Positions 5,556 through 9,096 of a stretch of DNA of 9,096 bases are shown here, piece after piece. Position 1 is the stretch's first letter; the number at the start of each line of letters is the position of its first letter. The DNA lies in NCBI GenBank assembly GCA_013203565.1, contig JABMPZ010000004.1, forward strand, positions 1 through 9,096, given 5' to 3'. Under the pieces are notes generated by a model. The model did not search any database. It saw only the letters and a list, made by a program, of their open reading frames with translations, and was not told where the DNA came from. A program made the translations under genes and the position numbers. This DNA is from Parcubacteria group bacterium (lineage in GTDB: Bacteria > Patescibacteriota > Minisyncoccia > Minisyncoccales > CG1-02-41-26).

Positions 5556-7685
5556 ATGCCAAAATCTAAAAAAGAAACAAAACAAAAAATAAAGAAGCCA
5601 GTAGAAAAAAAGCAGGCAGTGCCAAAGAAGCCAACTACTGCGAAAAAACAGTCAGCTAATAAGAATGCAGGATATACTGCTGATGATATTTATGTATTAA
5701 AAGGACTTGACCCTGTAAGAAAACGCCCAGGTATGTATATTGGCTCTACAGGAACAGATGGTTTGCATCATTTAATCTGGGAAGTCGCTGATAATTCATT
5801 AGACGAAGCCATGGCTGGGCATGCTAATGAGATTAGTGTTACGCTTTTACCTGGTAATAAAGTAAAATGTTCTGATAATGGTAGAGGTATCCCAGTAGAA
5901 ACACACAAACAAACAGGCAAGTCAGCTTTAGAAACAGTAATGACAACCTTGCATGCAGGTGGTAAGTTTGGAGGAGAAGCATATAAGGTGTCAGGTGGGC
6001 TTCATGGTGTTGGTGTTTCAGTTGTCTGTGCTTTAAGTAAATATGTAAGGGCTGAAGTTCGTAGAAATGGTTTTGTATATGCCCAAGAATATGCTAAAGG
6101 AAAACCAACAACAAAACTTAAAAAAGAAAAGAAATGTCCAGGCGGACACGGCACCACCATTATTTTTGAACCAGATGCTGATATTTTTACAACAATTCAA
6201 TTTGACAGAAAAAAGATTATCTCACATCTTCGTCAACAGGCATATTTAACACCAAGTATTAAGATTATTATTCGGGATGAAACAGTGAAGCCAACCTTTA
6301 ACTATCATTTCTATTTTGAAGGAGGCATAAAATCATATGTAAAATATCTACTCGGTAATACAGAACCTAAAAACGAACATACTTTTTATTGTAAAAATGA
6401 AAAAGAAGGAATGTTAGTGGAAGTTGCCTTGCAATATGCAAAAGAAATAGAATGTTTTGAAGAAAGCTTTGCTAATAATATACATACAGGAGAGGGAGGT
6501 AGTCATTTAACTGGTTTTAGAACTGCTTTAACGAGAACTTTAAATAGTTATGCAAGAAAGAATAATTTTCTTCGTGAAAAAGATGAAAATCTTACAAGTA
6601 ATGATGTAAGGGAAGGTTTAGTTTCTGTTGTTTCAATTAAAGTTAGAGAACCACAGTTTGAAGGGCAAACAAAAGCAAAGTTAGGCAACCCAGAAGCAAA
6701 AGCAATTGTAGAAAGTGTTTTTGGAGAAGCATTTAGTGAGTTTTTAGAAAAAAATCCTCTTGATGCCAGAGCAATTATTGAATGTTGTATGTTGTCAGCA
6801 AGAGCAAGAAGAGCAGCAAAGGCAGCAAGAACAACAGTATTGCGTAAAGGAGTGTTAGATGGTCTAACCTTACCAGGAAAACTATCGGACTGCTCATCAA
6901 AAGTGCCAGAAGAGTCAGAAATATACATTGTGGAAGGAGATTCTGCAGGCGGATCATCAAAAATGGCGAGGGATCGAAGGACTCAAGCTATACTTCCTTT
7001 GCGTGGTAAGATATTGAATGTTGAAAGGGCTCGGCTTGATAAAGTTTTATCCTCTGATGAAATAAAGAATTTAATTATTGCCTTAGGCACTGCTATAAGT
7101 CAGGATTTTGATATAAATAAATTAAGATACCACCGTATTATATTAATGAGTGATGCAGATGTTGATGGAGCACATATTAGAACATTACTTTTAACCCTAT
7201 TTTACAGACACTTCAAAGAAGTAATTGAAAAAGGATATCTATATATTGCCCAGCCCCCTTTGTATAAGATACAGGCAGGCAAGAGAATAGAATATGCTTA
7301 TACTGATTCAGACAAAGAAGAAATTCTTTCAGATATAGTGAAGAGTAAGAAAGCTACAACAGGGAAAAAGAAAACAGAGGAAATAACAGTAGAGGAAACA
7401 GAAGGGGATGAAGAGGTAGAAGAAGTAGCTGAAGAAACAGGTGGCGAAGCAGACGGAAAGATAAAAGGTGTTAATATACAAAGATATAAAGGTTTGGGTG
7501 AAATGAATGCCGAAGAACTATGGGATACAACTATGAATCCAGAAAATAGGACATTATTACAGGTAACAATTGATGACGCTAAGGAAACAGATAGCTTGTT
7601 CGATACTTTAATGGGTAAAGAAGTAGTACCAAGAAGGAAATTCATACAAGTGCATGCAAAGAAAGTAAAAAACTTGGATATTTAA
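5556..7685 (+). CDS. gyrB: DNA gyrase subunit B with basic N-terminal tail and acidic insert
   Basis: GyrB, 709 residues, is the ATPase and TOPRIM subunit of gyrase, which introduces negative supercoils with GyrA (not in the window). After a Lys/Pro/Ala-rich tail (1-38) comes the GHKL ATPase: RPGMYIGST (57-65), WEVADNSLDEA with E76 as the catalytic base and N80 for Mg2+, SDNGRGIP with D107 (106-113) and the lid GGLHGVGVSVV (147-157). The transducer has QTKAKLGN (371-378). TOPRIM has EGDSAGGS (460-467) and SDADVDGAHIRTLLL (532-546), followed by QRYKGLGEMNAEELW (642-656). Between TOPRIM and that last motif is a charged insert (about 590-636), first Lys-rich and then Glu-rich, absent from B. subtilis GyrB (638 residues) and located where E. 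coli GyrB has its larger insert. ParE is the alternative, but IRTLLLTLFYRH and the C-terminal VKNLDI favour GyrB. It follows pheT after five bases and is followed by a terminator. Confidence 0.93.
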   Translation: MPKSKKETKQKIKKPVEKKQAVPKKPTTAKKQSANKNAGYTADDIYVLKGLDPVRKRPGMYIGSTGTDGLHHLIWEVADNSLDEAMAGHANEISVTLLPGNKVKCSDNGRGIPVETHKQTGKSALETVMTTLHAGGKFGGEAYKVSGGLHGVGVSVVCALSKYVRAEVRRNGFVYAQEYAKGKPTTKLKKEKKCPGGHGTTIIFEPDADIFTTIQFDRKKIISHLRQQAYLTPSIKIIIRDETVKPTFNYHFYFEGGIKSYVKYLLGNTEPKNEHTFYCKNEKEGMLVEVALQYAKEIECFEESFANNIHTGEGGSHLTGFRTALTRTLNSYARKNNFLREKDENLTSNDVREGLVSVVSIKVREPQFEGQTKAKLGNPEAKAIVESVFGEAFSEFLEKNPLDARAIIECCMLSARARRAAKAARTTVLRKGVLDGLTLPGKLSDCSSKVPEESEIYIVEGDSAGGSSKMARDRRTQAILPLRGKILNVERARLDKVLSSDEIKNLIIALGTAISQDFDINKLRYHRIILMSDADVDGAHIRTLLLTLFYRHFKEVIEKGYLYIAQPPLYKIQAGKRIEYAYTDSDKEEILSDIVKSKKATTGKKKTEEITVEETEGDEEVEEVAEETGGEADGKIKGVNIQRYKGLGEMNAEELWDTTMNPENRTLLQVTIDDAKETDSLFDTLMGKEVVPRRKFIQVHAKKVKNLDI

Positions 7686-7686
7686 T

Positions 7687-7715
7687 TTGACAATTTTGGT
7701 AAATAGAGGTAGGAT
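7687..7715 (+). promoter_or_regulatory. Promoter of secE-nusG-rplK
   Basis: A perfect TTGACA (7687-7692) is followed 17 bases later by TAGGAT (7710-7715). It starts two bases after the gyrB stop. Transcription would begin near 7722, right at the foot of the gyrB terminator hairpin, so the hairpin would be the extreme 5' end of this mRNA. This is the best-scoring promoter by eye in the window. Confidence 0.65.
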
Positions 7716-7722
7716 AGGGCAT

Positions 7723-7742
7723 AAGCCCTTTGGGGCTTTTTT
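7723..7742 (+). terminator. gyrB terminator
   Basis: AAGCCC (7723-7728) pairs with GGGCTT (7733-7738) around TTTG, with TTTTTT (7737-7742) following. It would end the pheS-gyrB operon 38 bases after the gyrB stop. GGGC at 7717-7720 can instead pair with the GCCC at 7725-7728, so a competing hairpin is possible. Confidence 0.8.
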
Positions 7743-7754
7743 AGAACAAAAAAA
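7740..7754. repeat. TTTAGAACAAAAAAA box before secE (copy 1)
   Basis: The 15-mer TTTAGAACAAAAAAA lies five bases before the secE ATG and recurs exactly at 7947-7961, three bases before the nusG ATG. A partial copy, AGAACAAAAA, is at 1461-1470. The A-rich part may replace a Shine-Dalgarno as ribosome-recruiting sequence. Confidence 0.7.
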
Positions 7755-7759
7755 TACAA

Positions 7760-7951
7760 ATGGCTTTAATAAACAAGATAAGAATATTTTTTCGCGAGGT
7801 CTGGACAGAATCCAGAAAAGTTGACTGGCCAACAAGGCAGGCAACTTTGAGATATACAGTCATTGTTGTTGTTATTTCATTAGCAGTAGCAGCGTTCTTG
7901 GGTTTATTAGATTTTGTATTTTTTAAAGCTTTAAGTTTGTTTGTTGTTTAG
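7760..7951 (+). CDS. secE: Preprotein translocase subunit SecE
   Basis: A 63-residue, single-membrane-span SecE, the clamp subunit of the SecYEG channel. The amphipathic cytoplasmic helix carries the family signature FFREVWTESRKVDWPTRQ (10-27), followed by one transmembrane segment (about 32-56, VIVVVISLAVAAFLGLLDFVFF). The length is normal for the short SecE of most bacteria. ATG 7760 has no Shine-Dalgarno; an A-rich leader comes before it. It is first of the secE-nusG-rplK unit, a widely conserved order, with its promoter at 7687-7715. Confidence 0.96.
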   Translation: MALINKIRIFFREVWTESRKVDWPTRQATLRYTVIVVVISLAVAAFLGLLDFVFFKALSLFVV

Positions 7952-7961
7952 AACAAAAAAA
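7947..7961. repeat. TTTAGAACAAAAAAA box before nusG (copy 2)
   Basis: An exact second copy of the 15-mer at 7740-7754. Here its first part also encodes the secE stop (TAG at 7949-7951). It sits three bases before ATG 7965. Confidence 0.7.
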
Positions 7962-7964
7962 ACT

Positions 7965-8510
7965 ATGTCAAAACAAAAAATACAGCAAGGCAGAAATTGG
8001 TATGTTCTGCACACATATCCTGGTGAAGAAGAAGCAGTAATGAGAAATTTGAAACAAAGAATTGATAGTTTAAGTATGGATGATAAAATCTTTAATGTTT
8101 TGGTTCCAAAAGAGAAAAAGATTAAGATTAAAAATGGTAAAAGAAAAACAATAGAAGAAAGAATATATCCAGGTTATGTTTTTGTCGAGATGATTGTTAC
8201 TGATGATTCTTGGTATGTAGCTCGTAATACACCTCGTGTTACTGGATTTATTGGTGCTGGTACTACACCTATTCCTGTTTCAGGCAAAGAAGTTGAGATT
8301 TTAAAAAAGAGAATAGGAGTTGAGGCACCTCAATACAAGATTGATGTTGATGTTGGTAACTTAGTCAAATTAACCGATGGCCCTTTTAAGGATTTTGAAG
8401 GTAAGATTTCAGAGATAGATGCAGAAAGAGGAAAATTAAAGGTTTTAGTTAATATCTTTGGCAGAGACACCCCTGTTGAAGTTGATTCATTACAAGTAAA
8501 GAAACTATAA
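7965..8510 (+). CDS. nusG: Transcription termination/antitermination protein NusG
   Basis: A 181-residue NusG, which binds the RNA polymerase clamp and links it to Rho or to ribosomal protein uS10. The NGN domain covers about 10-117, with NWYVLHTYPGEEEAV (11-25), VLVPKEKK (45-52), YPGYVFVEM (68-76) and TPRVTGFIGAG (89-99). The KOW domain covers about 127-181, with GNLVKLTDGPFKDFEGKI (131-148) and NIFGRDTPVEVD (163-174). Start ATG 7965 is preferred over the upstream TTG 7941, because the latter would overlap the secE stop and add residues unlike NusG. It lies 13 bases after secE and 6 before rplK. Confidence 0.97.
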   Translation: MSKQKIQQGRNWYVLHTYPGEEEAVMRNLKQRIDSLSMDDKIFNVLVPKEKKIKIKNGKRKTIEERIYPGYVFVEMIVTDDSWYVARNTPRVTGFIGAGTTPIPVSGKEVEILKKRIGVEAPQYKIDVDVGNLVKLTDGPFKDFEGKISEIDAERGKLKVLVNIFGRDTPVEVDSLQVKKL

Positions 8511-8516
8511 AGATCT

Positions 8517-8939
8517 ATGGCAAAAGAAATAATCGCAGAGGTAAAATTACATATACAAGCTGGGAAAGCAACTCCAGCCCCTCCAATTGGCCCGGCATTA
8601 GCCCAGCATGGTTTGAATATATCAGAGTTTTGTCAGCAGTTTAATGACAAGACAAGAGAGCAAATGGGATTCACTGTTCCTGCTGAAATAACTATATACG
8701 AAGACAGGAGTTTTGATTTCGTTATAAAGACACCACTAACAAGCCAACTCATTAAGAAAGCAATTGGTATTGAAAAGGGTTCTGGCGAACCTAATCGGAC
8801 AAAGGTAGGTAAGATTACAAGAAAACAATTAGAAGAGGTTGCAAAACAGAAAATGCCAGACCTGAATACAACCGACCTAGAACAAGCAATAAAGATAGTA
8901 GAAGGAACTGCCAGAAATATGGGCATCACCGCTGAGTAA
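8517..8939 (+). CDS. rplK: 50S ribosomal protein L11
   Basis: A complete 140-residue L11 (uL11), which forms the GTPase-associated centre on 23S rRNA with L10/L7/L12. The N-terminal domain has the two-proline linker region ATPAPPIGPALAQHGLNI (18-35) and FNDKT (42-46); the C-terminal rRNA-binding domain (73-140) has KKAIGIEKGSGEPN (80-93) and the usual VEGTARNMGI ending (128-137). The length equals the family norm. ATG 8517 lies 6 bases after nusG. The neighbour normally found next, rplA, is not in the window; instead the inverted repeat starts three bases after the stop. Confidence 0.97.
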   Translation: MAKEIIAEVKLHIQAGKATPAPPIGPALAQHGLNISEFCQQFNDKTREQMGFTVPAEITIYEDRSFDFVIKTPLTSQLIKKAIGIEKGSGEPNRTKVGKITRKQLEEVAKQKMPDLNTTDLEQAIKIVEGTARNMGITAE

Positions 8940-8942
8940 TTG

Positions 8943-9096
8943 GTAACTACTCACCCACTTGAAGTAGTAGTGATACAGTAATAACATTTGAAGTAGCCGT
9001 ATATTAACCCGCGTGGTTATTAGCCTCCGAAGAAAAGGCAACAAATGGGCACGATCGTGCCCATTTGTTGCCTTTTATTTTTTCATAAATTCTTTG
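8943..9096. repeat. Right arm of the 154-bp inverted repeat
   Basis: The reverse complement of 56-209, with two mismatches in 154 and no gaps. It begins three bases after the rplK stop and is still matching when the window ends, so its outer border is unknown. The same internal parts occur in mirrored order: the ACTACT/AGTAGT hairpin, two GAAGTAG-containing copies of the 12-mer, the TAACC/GGTTA hairpin, and the 44-nt palindrome. As transcribed after rplK it would be a structured 3' UTR of about 140 bases. Confidence 0.95.
9033..9083 (+). terminator. Terminator of secE-nusG-rplK (palindrome copy 2)
   Basis: The same perfect 44-nt palindrome as at 76-119 (9033-9076 here), followed on the + strand by TTTTATTTTTT (9073-9083). 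A 20-bp stem and a long T-tract make it a strong intrinsic terminator. It ends rplK, about 95 bases after the stop, and the reverse orientation also has terminator character. Confidence 0.85.

Noticed and set aside
7717..7738. Attenuator-like switch at the gyrB terminator (GGGC/GCCC against GCCC/GGGC)
   Set aside because: The alternative stem is only four base pairs and there is no leader peptide or ligand-binding structure.
7941..7964. NusG start at TTG 7941
   Set aside because: It would overlap the secE stop and add MLFRTKKT, which is unlike NusG; ATG 7965 gives a standard N terminus.
1..9096. tRNA genes, CRISPR arrays or transposase
   Set aside because: I saw no cloverleaf, no regularly spaced repeat array and no transposase or integrase motif on either strand.

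Overview
The window looks like a piece of a small, AT-rich, Gram-negative-marker-poor bacterial genome of the Patescibacteria/CPR type, probably Parcubacteria-like. The reasons are the compact A/T-rich coding style, the near absence of Shine-Dalgarno sequences in front of the core genes, the shortened PheT, and a small nucleotidyltransferase module tucked inside an essential operon. All genes use the standard code, with TAA, TAG and TGA all acting as stops. The phylum is inferred from style, not proven.

Layout: all convincing genes are on the + strand. (1) Positions 1-303 hold the possible tail of an upstream gene, one arm of a 154-bp inverted repeat (56-209) with a perfect 44-nt palindrome, and a promoter. 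(2) Positions 304-1478 hold two accessory genes, a winged-helix DNA-binding protein and a HAD-fold hydrolase. Each has a good Shine-Dalgarno and is followed by a hairpin, and the GC content is visibly higher than in the pheS-pheT block. (3) Positions 1541-7685 hold a tight operon: pheS, a two-gene DUF6922-like/AbiEii-like module, pheT and gyrB. It has a promoter placed so that pheS would be leaderless. (4) Positions 7687-8939 hold secE-nusG-rplK with its own TTGACA promoter, overlapping the gyrB terminator. (5) Positions 8943-9096 are the second, inverted arm of the 154-bp repeat, ending exactly at the window edge.

How the parts work together: PheS and PheT form phenylalanyl-tRNA synthetase; GyrB is the ATPase subunit of DNA gyrase; SecE is a subunit of the Sec translocon; NusG couples transcription and translation; L11 is part of the ribosomal GTPase centre. 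The accessory DUF6922/AbiEii pair sits exactly between the pheS stop and the pheT start, overlapping pheT by ATGA. It is therefore co-transcribed and probably translationally coupled to the synthetase.

The two signals most worth following are the nearly perfect long inverted repeat that brackets this whole 8.7-kb essential block (an invertible segment, a dispersed terminator-type repeat, or an assembly fold-back), and the nucleotidyltransferase module embedded in the PheRS operon, whose PheT also lacks the usual tRNA-binding OB domain.
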